Below are positions 37,784 through 46,146 of a stretch of DNA of 64,000 bases, in pieces (the first letter of the stretch is position 1; each line of letters starts with the position of its first letter). The notes under the pieces were generated by a model. That model saw only the letters and a list, made by a program, of their open reading frames with translations, had not been told where the DNA came from and ran no database searches. This stretch comes from Microbispora triticiradicis (GTDB taxonomy: Bacteria > Actinomycetota > Actinomycetes > Streptosporangiales > Streptosporangiaceae), in the NCBI GenBank assembly GCA_003260025.2, contig QFZU02000007.1, forward strand, positions 1 to 64,000, in the 5' to 3' direction. The position numbers and the translations under genes were made by a program.

Positions 37784-38845
37784 GTGCGAAACCTGAACAC
37801 CACCATGTCCCGTCGCGGGCTCTTCGCCGCGGGCGGAGCCGCCGCTCTCACGCTGGCGCTGGCAGCCTGCGGATCGGGCGGTTCCGCCCCCTCCTCCGCA
37901 GGTCAGAGTGCCGGTGTGAGCCAGGGTGCCGCCGCCGGTGAGAGCGCCGGGGCGTGGTCCTTCACCGACGACAGGAAGGAGACGGTCACGGCGGCGGGGG
38001 TCCCGGCGCGGGTGGTGGCGTTCACCGGCACGGCGGCGGCCCTCGCCGACTACGGGTTGCAGGACAAGCTGGTCGGCGTGTTCGGCGAGACCAAGCGCGC
38101 CGACGGCTCGCCGGAGCCGCAGGCGGGCGACCTGGACGTGGACAAAGTGACGATCCTCGGCAACGTCTGGGGCGAGTTCAACATCGAGAAGTACGCGGCG
38201 CTGCGCCCCGACCTGCTCGTCACCCACATGTACGACCCCGGCGCGCTGTGGTACGTGCCGGACGAGAGCAAGGACAAGATCGTCAAGCTCGCCCCCACGG
38301 TCGCCGTCAGCGCCGCCCGGGTGCCGATGACCGAGACGATCGAGCGTTACGCCGCCCTCGCCGAGACCCTCGGCGCCGACCTGAAGGCCCCCGGCATCGC
38401 CCAGGCCAAGGCGAGGTTCGAGGCCGCGGCCGACAGCGTGCGCAAGGCGGTCGCCGAGAACCCCGGGATCAAGGTGATGGCCGCCTCGGGCAGCCCCGAC
38501 GTGCTGTACGTCTCCAATCCGAAGGTCAACACCGACCTCATGTACTTCGCCGAGCTGGGGGTCGAGGTCGTCCAGCCCGAGAAGCCCGGCGACGGCGGCT
38601 ACTACGAGAACCTCAGCTGGGAGAACGCCGGCAAGTACGACGCCGACCTGATCCTGCTCGACAACCGGCCCACCGCGCTGCAGCCCAAGGACCTTGAGGC
38701 CAAGCCCGCCTGGCCCAAGCTTCCGGCGGTCAAGGCCGGCCAGGTCGCCGCCTGGGACCCGGTGCCGCGCTTCTCGTACGCGGGCGCCGCGCCGATCCTG
38801 GAGAACCTGGCGACGGCGATCCGGAACGCCAAGAAGCTCGGCTGA
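37784..38845 (+). CDS. Ferric-siderophore-binding lipoprotein (DesE/FepB type)
   Basis: 353 residues from GTG 37784. A twin-arginine-like SRRGLFAAGG precedes a hydrophobic segment and the lipobox LALAAC, with lipidated Cys29. The mature part is a class III periplasmic-binding fold: VVAFTGTAAALADYGLQ, LRPDLLVTHMY, and WENAGKYDADLILLDNRP. It captures the ferric siderophore and hands it to the FecCD permeases. ATG 37805 is an alternative start, but it lacks a ribosome binding site, while GTG 37784 has a purine-rich GAGAGAAAG upstream. It sits downstream of the shared iron box. Confidence 0.92.
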   Translation: MRNLNTTMSRRGLFAAGGAAALTLALAACGSGGSAPSSAGQSAGVSQGAAAGESAGAWSFTDDRKETVTAAGVPARVVAFTGTAAALADYGLQDKLVGVFGETKRADGSPEPQAGDLDVDKVTILGNVWGEFNIEKYAALRPDLLVTHMYDPGALWYVPDESKDKIVKLAPTVAVSAARVPMTETIERYAALAETLGADLKAPGIAQAKARFEAAADSVRKAVAENPGIKVMAASGSPDVLYVSNPKVNTDLMYFAELGVEVVQPEKPGDGGYYENLSWENAGKYDADLILLDNRPTALQPKDLEAKPAWPKLPAVKAGQVAAWDPVPRFSYAGAAPILENLATAIRNAKKLG

Positions 38846-38894
38846 CCCGTACCTCACCGGAAATCACCCGGGCCCCCGTCCGCGCTCCACCGAC

Positions 38895-38913
38895 TTAGGT
38901 TTGCCTAGCCTAA
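38895..38913 (+). promoter_or_regulatory. Second iron box, upstream of desA
   Basis: TTAGGTTTGCCTAGCCTAA matches the iron-box consensus at 16 of 19 positions and ends 16 bases before the desA start, overlapping where the promoter or 5' leader must be. It implies iron repression of desABCD separate from the desE promoter. Confidence 0.88.
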
Positions 38914-38929
38914 CTAACTAAGGATGACC

Positions 38930-40414
38930 ATGACCCATCCCCGCGCCGGAGACGCGCGGTCGTATCTGCTCAACGACCACACCGTGGAGGGATACCGGAG
39001 CGCGATGGCCGCCGGGACCACCCGCGTGGCCGGCCGGGTCGGCCGGACCGAACGGCCGTTCAGCGGCGTCGCCCCGGCGCGGCTCGCGCCGGAGATCGCC
39101 GCGATCGACCTCGAACGGCCGTTGCACGACCACGCCGCCGCGCTCGACGAGCTCGAACGGGTCTATCTGCGCGACGCCGTCTACTTCCACCACCCCCGCT
39201 ATCTCGCCCACCTCAACTGCCCGGTGGTGCTCCCCGCGCTGCTGGGCGAGGTGGTCCTGTCGGCGGTCAACTCCTCGCTCGACACCTGGGACCAGAGCGC
39301 GGGGGGCACGCTCATCGAGCGCCGCCTGGTGGAGTGGACGGCCGGCCGCATCGGCTTCGGCCCGGCCGCCGACGGCGTCTTCACCAGCGGCGGCACCCAG
39401 TCGAACCTCCAGGCGCTGTTCCTCGCCCGCGAGGAGGCCCGCGCCGCCGGGGTGCCGCTGTCCCGGCTGCGGGTGATCACGTCGGAGGCGGGTCACTTCA
39501 GCGTGCGCAAGGCGGCGACCCTGCTGGGCCTCGGGCCGGAGGCGGTCGTCGCCGTGGAGACCGACGCGGAGCGGCGCATGCGGCCCGGCGGGCTCGCCCG
39601 CGAACTCGACCGCTGCCGCCGCGCCGGGCTGACGGTCATGGCCGTCGCCGCCACCGCGGGCACCACCGACTTCGGCTCGATCGACCCGCTGCCGGAGATC
39701 TCCCGGCTGTGCGCGGCGGCCGGGGTGTGGCTGCACGTGGACGCGGCGTACGGCTGCGGGCTGCTGGTCTCCCGCAGACGGCGGCACCTGCTCGACGGGA
39801 TCGAGCGGGCCGACTCGGTCACGGTCGACTTCCACAAGTCCTTCTTCCAGCCGGTCAGCTCGAGCGCGCTGCTGGTGCGGGACGGCGCGGTGCTGCGGCA
39901 CGCGGCCCACCACGCCGACTACCTCAACCCGCTGCGGATGGCCGAGCGGGGGATCCCCAACCAGGTGGACAAGAGCCTGCAGACCACCCGCCGCTTCGAC
40001 GCGCTGAAGCTCTGGCTGACCCTGCGCGTGATGGGCGCGGACGCGGTCGGCGAGCTGTTCGACCAGGTGGTGGACCTCGCGGGCGAGGCATACGACATGG
40101 TCGCCGCGGACCCGCGCTTCGAGGTCGTCACGCGGTCGCCGCTCAGCACACTGGTCTTCCGCTACCTGCCCCCGGAGGGCCCGGGCCGCGAACTGGCCGA
40201 CGACGCCAACCTGTACGCCCGGGAGGCGCTGGCCGCCTCCGGCGAGGCCGTCGTCGCGGGGACGACCGTCGACGGCCGCCACTACCTGAAGTTCACCCTG
40301 CTCAACCCGGAGACCACGCGGGACGACGTCGCGTACGTCCTCGATCTCCTCGCCGGTCACGCCCAGCGCCACGTGGACGACCTCGTGCCGCTCGCCGCCC
40401 CGTCCAGTAGCTGA
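38930..40414 (+). CDS. desA: PLP-dependent lysine decarboxylase (DesA)
   Basis: 494 residues from ATG 38930. A nearby ATG at 38924 lies directly on the AAGGA ribosome binding site (38920-38924), so the second ATG is preferred. It is a group II decarboxylase of the DesA/DABA decarboxylase family, with the PLP-binding Lys303 in [20 protein letters not shown], and [13 protein letters not shown]. It converts lysine to cadaverine, the diamine of desferrioxamines; ornithine to putrescine is the alternative. First gene of desABCD. Confidence 0.93.
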   Translation: MTHPRAGDARSYLLNDHTVEGYRSAMAAGTTRVAGRVGRTERPFSGVAPARLAPEIAAIDLERPLHDHAAALDELERVYLRDAVYFHHPRYLAHLNCPVVLPALLGEVVLSAVNSSLDTWDQSAGGTLIERRLVEWTAGRIGFGPAADGVFTSGGTQSNLQALFLAREEARAAGVPLSRLRVITSEAGHFSVRKAATLLGLGPEAVVAVETDAERRMRPGGLARELDRCRRAGLTVMAVAATAGTTDFGSIDPLPEISRLCAAAGVWLHVDAAYGCGLLVSRRRRHLLDGIERADSVTVDFHKSFFQPVSSSALLVRDGAVLRHAAHHADYLNPLRMAERGIPNQVDKSLQTTRRFDALKLWLTLRVMGADAVGELFDQVVDLAGEAYDMVAADPRFEVVTRSPLSTLVFRYLPPEGPGRELADDANLYAREALAASGEAVVAGTTVDGRHYLKFTLLNPETTRDDVAYVLDLLAGHAQRHVDDLVPLAAPSSS

Positions 40415-40431
40415 CCACCAGGGAGAAACGC

Positions 40432-41727
40432 ATGTCCGCCCATGATTTCGTCGCGATCGGGCTGGGGCCGTTCAACCTGGGCCTCGCCTGCCTGGCCGAG
40501 CCGGTCGCCGGGCTCGACGGGCTGTTCCTGGAGGCGAGGCCCGGCTTCGCCTGGCATCCGGGGATGATGCTCGACTCGGTCACGCTGCAGACGCCGTTCA
40601 TCGCCGACCTCGTCACGCTGGCCGACCCGACCTCGCCGTACTCCTTCCTGAACTACCTCAAGGAGACCGGCAGGCTCTACCCCTTCTACATCCGGGAGAA
40701 CTTCTACCAGCTCCGCGCGGAGTACGACGCGTACTGCAGGTGGGCCGCCGGTCGGCTGCGGAGCGTCCGCTTCGGCCACCGGGTGACCTCCGTGACGTAC
40801 GACGAGGCGGACGGGTGCTACGTCGTCCACGCGCTGACGGACACCGGCGAGCGGACCGAGCACCGCGCCCCGCACCTCGTGCTCGGCACCGGCACCCCGC
40901 CGTACGTGCCCGAGCCCTGTCGCGGCCTCGGCGGCGGCGTCGTCCACAACAGCGACTACCTCGCCCGCAAGGAGGACCTGCTGGCCAAGGAGAGCATCAC
41001 GGTCGTCGGCAGCGGGCAGAGCGCCGCCGAGATCTACCGCGACCTGCTGGCCGGCATCGACACCCACGGCTACCGGTTGAACTGGGTCACGAGGTCGCCG
41101 CGGTTCTTCCCGCTGGAGTACACCAAGCTGACCCTGGAGATGACTTCCCCGGACTACGTGGACTACTTCCACGCGCTGCCCGAGGACACCCGCTACCGCC
41201 TCGAAGCCGAACAGAAGTGCCTGCACAAGGGCATCGACGCGGCGCTGATCAACGAGATCTACGACCTGCTGTACACCAAGACCGTCGGCGGGCCGGTCCC
41301 GGCGCGACTGCTGACCTGCACCGAACTGCGCGAGGCGGGCTACGACGCGGCCCGGGGCGAGTACACGCTCGGCCTGCGCCACCTGGAGCAGGAGCGCGAC
41401 TTCACGCTCGTCACGCAGGGCCTCGTGCTGGCCACCGGCTACCGCTACGAGCCGCCCGCCTTCCTCGATCCCGTACGGGACCGCATCCGGTGGGACCGGC
41501 GCGGCCGGTTCGACGTGGCCAGGAACTACAGCGTCGACGTCACCGGCCGGGGGATCTTCGTGCAGAACGGCGCGACCCACGCGCACAGCGTCACCTCTCC
41601 CGACCTGGGCATGGGCCCGTACCGCAACTCGTGGATCATCGCCCAGATCCTCGGCCGCGAGCACTACCCCATCGAGAAGGCGATCGCCTTCCAGGAGTTC
41701 GGCGCCCCCGAGGGGGTGGTCGCGTGA
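40432..41727 (+). CDS. desB: FAD/NADPH N-hydroxylating monooxygenase (DesB)
   Basis: 431 residues, class B flavin N-monooxygenase of the lysine/ornithine/cadaverine hydroxylase group. The FAD site is [14 protein letters not shown], the NADPH site [16 protein letters not shown], and the C-terminal ATGYRYEPP is typical. It hydroxylates the terminal amine of cadaverine. It starts 17 bases after desA and its stop overlaps the desC start. Confidence 0.94.
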   Translation: MSAHDFVAIGLGPFNLGLACLAEPVAGLDGLFLEARPGFAWHPGMMLDSVTLQTPFIADLVTLADPTSPYSFLNYLKETGRLYPFYIRENFYQLRAEYDAYCRWAAGRLRSVRFGHRVTSVTYDEADGCYVVHALTDTGERTEHRAPHLVLGTGTPPYVPEPCRGLGGGVVHNSDYLARKEDLLAKESITVVGSGQSAAEIYRDLLAGIDTHGYRLNWVTRSPRFFPLEYTKLTLEMTSPDYVDYFHALPEDTRYRLEAEQKCLHKGIDAALINEIYDLLYTKTVGGPVPARLLTCTELREAGYDAARGEYTLGLRHLEQERDFTLVTQGLVLATGYRYEPPAFLDPVRDRIRWDRRGRFDVARNYSVDVTGRGIFVQNGATHAHSVTSPDLGMGPYRNSWIIAQILGREHYPIEKAIAFQEFGAPEGVVA

Positions 41728-42317
41728 GCGGGATCGTCTTCCGCGGCGTCCACGAAGGGGTCGGCGAACTGGCCCTGCGCCGGCTCGACCCCGACGCCGA
41801 CGCCGAGATCGTGCACGCCTGGGTGACCCACCCCAAGGCCGTGTTCTGGATGATGGGGGACGCCGACGTCGCCGACGTCGCCGAGGAGTACCGCCGGATC
41901 GTGGCGCACCCGCACCGCGACGCCTACCTCGGGCTGGTGGACGGGCGTCCGGCCTTCCTGGCCGAGCGGTACGACCCCGCCCGGGTCGAGCTGGCGGGCC
42001 GGTACGACGCGCGGGACGGCGACGTGGGAATGCACTTCCTCTGCGCGCCCACCGGCGCCCCGGTCCACGGCTTCTCCCGCGCCGTGATCACCACCGTGCT
42101 GGAGATGCTGTTCGCCGACCCGGCGGTGCGGCGGGTGGTCGTCGAGCCCGACGTGCGCAACACCGCCGTCCACGCGCTGAACGCCGCCGTCGGCTTCGAG
42201 GTCGTCGGCGTGATCGCCAAACCCGAGAAGGAGGCCCTGCTGAGCGTGTGCACGCGCGAGCGATTCCACGCCGCCACCGTCGCGGCCGGTGTGCGGGGGG
42301 AGGGGACGTACCGGTGA
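41724..42317 (+). CDS. desC: Siderophore acyl-CoA transferase (DesC)
   Basis: 197 residues, GTG start overlapping the desB stop (GTGA). GNAT fold of the IucB/DesC type: [20 protein letters not shown] near the N-terminus, [24 protein letters not shown], and [20 protein letters not shown] at the CoA site. It acylates N-hydroxycadaverine with succinyl- or acetyl-CoA to give hydroxamates. A second, related GNAT lies at 31620-32189. Confidence 0.93.
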   Translation: MSGIVFRGVHEGVGELALRRLDPDADAEIVHAWVTHPKAVFWMMGDADVADVAEEYRRIVAHPHRDAYLGLVDGRPAFLAERYDPARVELAGRYDARDGDVGMHFLCAPTGAPVHGFSRAVITTVLEMLFADPAVRRVVVEPDVRNTAVHALNAAVGFEVVGVIAKPEKEALLSVCTRERFHAATVAAGVRGEGTYR

Positions 42318-44203
42318 CCGGCCCCGGAGACCGCGCCGCCGATCCGGCCGGAACCCCCACCGGAGACGCCGCCGAGCACTCTGCCGAGAAATCCGCCGGG
42401 AGCCTCGCCGGAGATCCTGCCGGCGATCCTGTCGCGGCGGTCGCCCACCTCACCCCGGCGACCTGGGAGAAGGCCAACCGGCGGCTGGTCCGCAAGGCGC
42501 TCGCCGAGTTCGCCCACGAGCGGCTGCTCGTCCCGCGCCCGCTCGGCGACGGCCGGTACGCCGTACGGTCCGACGACGGCACCGTGGAATACCGCTTCAC
42601 CGCCACGGTGATGTCGCTCGACCACTGGCACATCGGCGAGATCACCCGGCACCGCACGACGGGCGAGGCCCTGCCTCTCGACGCACTGGATCTCGTCGTG
42701 GAGATGCGCGGCTCCCTCGGGCTGACCGACGAGATCCTCCCCGTCTACCTGGAGGAGATCTCCTCCACGCTGGCGAGCCTCGCGTACAAGCTGACCAGGC
42801 GTACGGCCGGCGCGGACGAACTGGCGAAGGCCGGCTTCCAGGAGATCGAGGCCGCGATGACCGAGGGACATCCGTGCTTCGTGGCCAACAGCGGCCGGAT
42901 CGGCTACGGGATCGACGACCACCACCGGTACGCCCCCGAGGCCGCCGCCCCCGTACGCCTGATCTGGCTGGCCGCCCACCGCGACCACTGCGTGTTCTCC
43001 TGCTCCGGCGACATCGACTACGACCGGCTGACGCGCGGCGAACTCGGCGAGGAGACCCTCGCCCGCTTCGCGGGCACGCTCACCGGCCTCGGCCTCGACA
43101 TGACCGACTACCTGCTCCTTCCGGTGCACCCGTGGCAGTGGTGGAACAAGCTGTCGGTCACCTTCGCCGCGGCGGTCGCCACACGGCGCCTGGTCTGCCT
43201 GGGCCCCGGCGACGACGACTACCTCCCCCAGCAGTCGGTGCGCACGTTCTTCAACGCCGGCGCGCCGTCGAAGCACTACGTGAAGACCGCGTTGTCGGTG
43301 CTCAACATGGGCTTCATGCGCGGCCTGTCCGCGTTATACATGGAGGCCACCCCGGCGATCAACGACTGGCTCGCCGGCCTGCTGCGGGACGACGAGGTCT
43401 TCCGCGCGACCCGCCTGACGATCATCCGCGAACGGGCCGCCGCCGGCTACCGCGACCGCCTGTACGAGTCGGCCACCCGTCCCCATTCGCCGTACCGGAA
43501 GATGCTCGCGGCGCTCTGGCGGGAGAGCCCGGTGGCGGGCCTGGAGCCGGGCAGGCGCCTGGCCACCATGGCCTCCCTCCTGCACGTCGACGAGGCGGGC
43601 CAGTCGTTCGCGGCGGCGCTGATCGAGCAGTCGGGCCTGCCGCCCGAGGTGTGGCTGCGGCGCTACCTCGACGCCTATCTCACCCCGCTGCTGCACGCCT
43701 TCTACGCGTACGGCCTCGCGTTCATGCCGCACGGCGAGAACGTGATCCTGGTGCTCGACGGCGGCGCGGTGGAGCGGGTGATCTTCAAGGACATCGCCGA
43801 GGAGATCGTGGTGATGGACCCGGACACGGACCTGCCGCCCGGCGTGCGGCGGATCCGCGCCGAGGTGCCCGAGGACATGCGCCTACTGTCGATCTTCACC
43901 GACGTGTTCGACTGCTTCCTGCGCTTCCTCAACGCGATCCTGGCCACGGGCGGCGTGCTCGGCGAGGAGGCGTTCTGGCGGACGGTCGCCGAGTGCGCGG
44001 CGGACTACCGCCGGTCGGCGCCCCATCTCGCCGAGCGGTTCCGGCGCCACGACCTGTTCGCGGAGACGTTCGCGCTCTCGTGCCTCAACCGCCTGCAACT
44101 GCGCGACAACCGGCAGATGGTGGACCTCGCCGACCCGTCGGCCGCGCTCCAGACGGCCGGCGACCTGGTCAACCCGATCGCCCGGTACGCACCGCCCGCC
44201 TGA
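42314..44203 (+). CDS. desD: NIS synthetase, IucA/IucC family (DesD)
   Basis: 629 residues, GTG overlapping the desC stop. An ATP-dependent NRPS-independent siderophore synthetase that oligomerises and cyclises succinyl-hydroxycadaverine units. Motifs: GHPCFVANSGRIGYG, LLLPVHPWQWWNKL, NAGAPSKHYVKTALSVLNM, AFMPHGENVILVLDGG. The first 45 residues are a Gly/Ala/Glu/Asp-rich low-complexity tail (PAGTPTGDAAEHSAEKSAGS) not expected in DesD, which normally begins close to TPATWEKANRRLV; a later start cannot be excluded, but the GTGA overlap favours this one. Confidence 0.94.
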   Translation: MTGPGDRAADPAGTPTGDAAEHSAEKSAGSLAGDPAGDPVAAVAHLTPATWEKANRRLVRKALAEFAHERLLVPRPLGDGRYAVRSDDGTVEYRFTATVMSLDHWHIGEITRHRTTGEALPLDALDLVVEMRGSLGLTDEILPVYLEEISSTLASLAYKLTRRTAGADELAKAGFQEIEAAMTEGHPCFVANSGRIGYGIDDHHRYAPEAAAPVRLIWLAAHRDHCVFSCSGDIDYDRLTRGELGEETLARFAGTLTGLGLDMTDYLLLPVHPWQWWNKLSVTFAAAVATRRLVCLGPGDDDYLPQQSVRTFFNAGAPSKHYVKTALSVLNMGFMRGLSALYMEATPAINDWLAGLLRDDEVFRATRLTIIRERAAAGYRDRLYESATRPHSPYRKMLAALWRESPVAGLEPGRRLATMASLLHVDEAGQSFAAALIEQSGLPPEVWLRRYLDAYLTPLLHAFYAYGLAFMPHGENVILVLDGGAVERVIFKDIAEEIVVMDPDTDLPPGVRRIRAEVPEDMRLLSIFTDVFDCFLRFLNAILATGGVLGEEAFWRTVAECAADYRRSAPHLAERFRRHDLFAETFALSCLNRLQLRDNRQMVDLADPSAALQTAGDLVNPIARYAPPA

Positions 44204-44210
44204 GCGGCGT

Positions 44211-44254
44211 CCGCCTGAGCACCGGCCGCCTGGCGCGGCGGGCGGCTCAGGCGG
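44211..44254. terminator. Bidirectional hairpin between desD and DUF1540 gene
   Basis: CCGCCTGAGC at 44211-44220 pairs perfectly with GCTCAGGCGG at 44245-44254 around a 24-base GC-rich loop. It sits between two convergent genes and overlaps the last codons of the DUF1540 gene. Confidence 0.55.
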
Positions 44255-44531
44255 GCGCGTACGTCATGCAGTCGGCCTCGTCCTGCACGGGACCGATGTC
44301 GATTCCGGGCGCCTGGCACTCCAGCGCCACGTTGTGCCGGCAGTCGAACATCTTGCACGCGCCCACGCGGCCCACGGTCTGCTGGTCACCGCCCGGCCCC
44401 CCGGTGGTGAAGAAGGTGTCGCAGTGCGCGTGGGACAGGTCGCCGACCGTGATGGCGGTCGCGTGGCACCTGCGGTCACGGTTGTACGCGCACGAGGTGG
44501 CCTCGCAACGGTTGACAACGGGCATCTCCAT
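44247..44531 (-). CDS. DUF1540 Cys-rich protein
   Basis: 94 residues with two Cys-rich half-domains: VNRCEATSCAYNRDRRCHATAI and later ACKMFDCRHNVALECQA, then a last Cys in EADCMTY. The spacing C-x4-C-x6-C-x(12-15)-C matches DUF1540, a presumed metal-binding domain of unknown function. It is convergent with the siderophore operon and not obviously iron regulated. Confidence 0.85.
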   Translation of the reverse strand: MEMPVVNRCEATSCAYNRDRRCHATAITVGDLSHAHCDTFFTTGGPGGDQQTVGRVGACKMFDCRHNVALECQAPGIDIGPVQDEADCMTYAPA

Positions 44532-44645
44532 GAGCGGCGTCCCCCCTGGCAGTCACGGCTTTCGCCCGGCTCATACCGCTGTTGACCAGGTCGGCAATCT
44601 CCCCGACGCCACCAGACTCGGCCAAGCCATGCCAGGGGAGCAGCA

Positions 44646-45272
44646 CTAGTGCAGCAGTTCCTCGGCGACGGCGAGGAGCTTCAGGGCGGTGGGGTCGGCG
44701 GCCCCGGCGCCCCTGGGCACCCGGTCGGAGATCCGCTGCAGCAGGAGGTGGACGTCGTCCCCGCCGGCCGCGGCCGGGAGCGCCGCCTCCGACCGCCGCA
44801 GCCGCAGCAGCAGCTCCAGGCCGTACGCGGCCTGGGCGGCGAGCATCGCGAGGAGGTCCACGTCGGCGAGCTCGCCCCGCCAGTCGGAGGACCTGTCGAG
44901 CACCTCCAGAACGCCGATGCAGCTCTCCTCCCGGATGACCGGCGCCGCCATGATGCTGTGCGGGACGTATCCCGTGGACTCGGCGGCGTCGTGGGCGAAC
45001 TGCGGCACGGCGGTCACCTCGTCGGCGATCATGGGCTGGCCGCTCGCCGCGACCCAGCCCGCGATGCCCGTGCCGGACGGGAAACGCGTGCCGACGAGGT
45101 GCTTCTCCCCCTCGCCCGACACGGCCTCGAAGACCAGCTCGCCGGTCTCCTGGTCCACCAGGAAGACCGACGCCGCGGCGGAGGCGAACACGTGCCGGGC
45201 GACCTCGACGGTCGACTGCAGCAGCCTGCGCTCGGTGATTTCGCTGTCGGAGCGCCGTTCAGGCACGGACAT
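44646..45272 (-). CDS. GAF-domain sensor protein
   Basis: 208 residues. One GAF domain (about 15-160): ASAAASVFLVDQETGELVF, FPSGTGIAGWVAASG, ADEVTAVPQF, SIMAAPVI, IGVLEVLDR. A helical C-terminal tail lacks a recognisable output domain. GAF domains bind small molecules such as cyclic nucleotides; the gene overlaps the protease gene by 14 bases and is third after the cyclase gene, so cyclic-nucleotide sensing is an attractive but unproven role. Confidence 0.88.
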   Translation of the reverse strand: MSVPERRSDSEITERRLLQSTVEVARHVFASAAASVFLVDQETGELVFEAVSGEGEKHLVGTRFPSGTGIAGWVAASGQPMIADEVTAVPQFAHDAAESTGYVPHSIMAAPVIREESCIGVLEVLDRSSDWRGELADVDLLAMLAAQAAYGLELLLRLRRSEAALPAAAGGDDVHLLLQRISDRVPRGAGAADPTALKLLAVAEELLH

Positions 45273-46146
45273 GCGCGTCTCCCTTGGATACGACGACGTT
45301 GCTGGCGGCCAGGTAGAGCACGGACTTGAGCTGGAAGGGGGTCATCCACCGGTGCCTGCTCAGGGCGAGCGCGCACATCCCGGTGATGTGCGGCGCGGCG
45401 AAGCTGTTCCCGGTGCTGCGGATCTCCCTGCCGCCACGCCAGGCCACCCGCACCCGGACGCCCCTCGCGTAGAACTCGGCCGGCGGCGCGGGGTTGTAGT
45501 AGTAGGTCATCGGGTCGGGCTCGTCGTGGCTGGCCACGGAGATGACCGAGGAGAACGTCCAGGGGAAGCTGACCACCGGCATGTTGTGCGCCGCGGCCAC
45601 GAGCAGGCAGCGCCGGAAGTACGCGCGGTCGGCCAGCTCGTGCAGCTCGGGCAGGAACTGGCTCCTGGTGGTGGACAGGCTGAGGTTGACGAGGTCGAAC
45701 CCCTCCTCGACGGCCCAGCGCAGACCGGCGAGGAGGGCGGCGCCGCTGCCGGACCGGCCGTCGGTCAGCACCCGCACCGAGGTCAGCGAGACGGCCGGGG
45801 CGATCGAGCGGATCACACCGGCGCACGCGGTGCCGTGCCCCACCGGGTCGGCCGGGTCGCAGTCGACGACCGTGAGGTCCCCGCCGTCGTCGGCGACCAC
45901 CAGCGAACGGTCCAGGTGGCCGACCCGCGGGTGGGAGGCGTCCACCCCGGTGTCGAGCACGCAGACGCGCACCCCCGCCCCGTCGGCGGGCCCCGTGCCG
46001 TCGTCGCCCCACGCCCATTCCCTGGTGACCTCCTCCAGGCGGCTCACGCCGAACTCCTCCGGCGCCAGCCGTGAGGTCGCCAGGCTCCAGGCCGGCACGC
46101 CGGGGAACTGCTCACGCCGCTCGCGGCGCCAGGGGGGCTGTGTCAC
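45259..46146 (-). CDS. Cytoplasmic subtilisin-like (S8) serine protease
   Basis: 295 residues. The triad is complete: Asp65 (VCVLDTGVD), His104 (GHGTACAGVI), Ser248 (GNSFAAPHITG); oxyanion Asn188 lies in AAAHN. The usual GTSMAAPH is replaced by GNSFAAPH. There is no signal peptide and no long propeptide, so it probably acts inside the cell, as expected for a RiPP leader peptidase or a regulated effector protease. GTG 46146 overlaps the cyclase stop (GTGA) and has GGAGGAGAGG upstream; an upstream in-frame start would cut into the cyclase gene. Confidence 0.88.
   Translation of the reverse strand: MTQPPWRRERREQFPGVPAWSLATSRLAPEEFGVSRLEEVTREWAWGDDGTGPADGAGVRVCVLDTGVDASHPRVGHLDRSLVVADDGGDLTVVDCDPADPVGHGTACAGVIRSIAPAVSLTSVRVLTDGRSGSGAALLAGLRWAVEEGFDLVNLSLSTTRSQFLPELHELADRAYFRRCLLVAAAHNMPVVSFPWTFSSVISVASHDEPDPMTYYYNPAPPAEFYARGVRVRVAWRGGREIRSTGNSFAAPHITGMCALALSRHRWMTPFQLKSVLYLAASNVVVSKGDAHVRA

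Noticed and set aside
37758-37796. A 12-codon ORF (MTVREKDEPCET) before the siderophore-binding lipoprotein as a leader peptide
   Set aside because: It is short, with a ribosome binding site too close to the ATG and no conserved feature; it overlaps the preferred lipoprotein start by chance.
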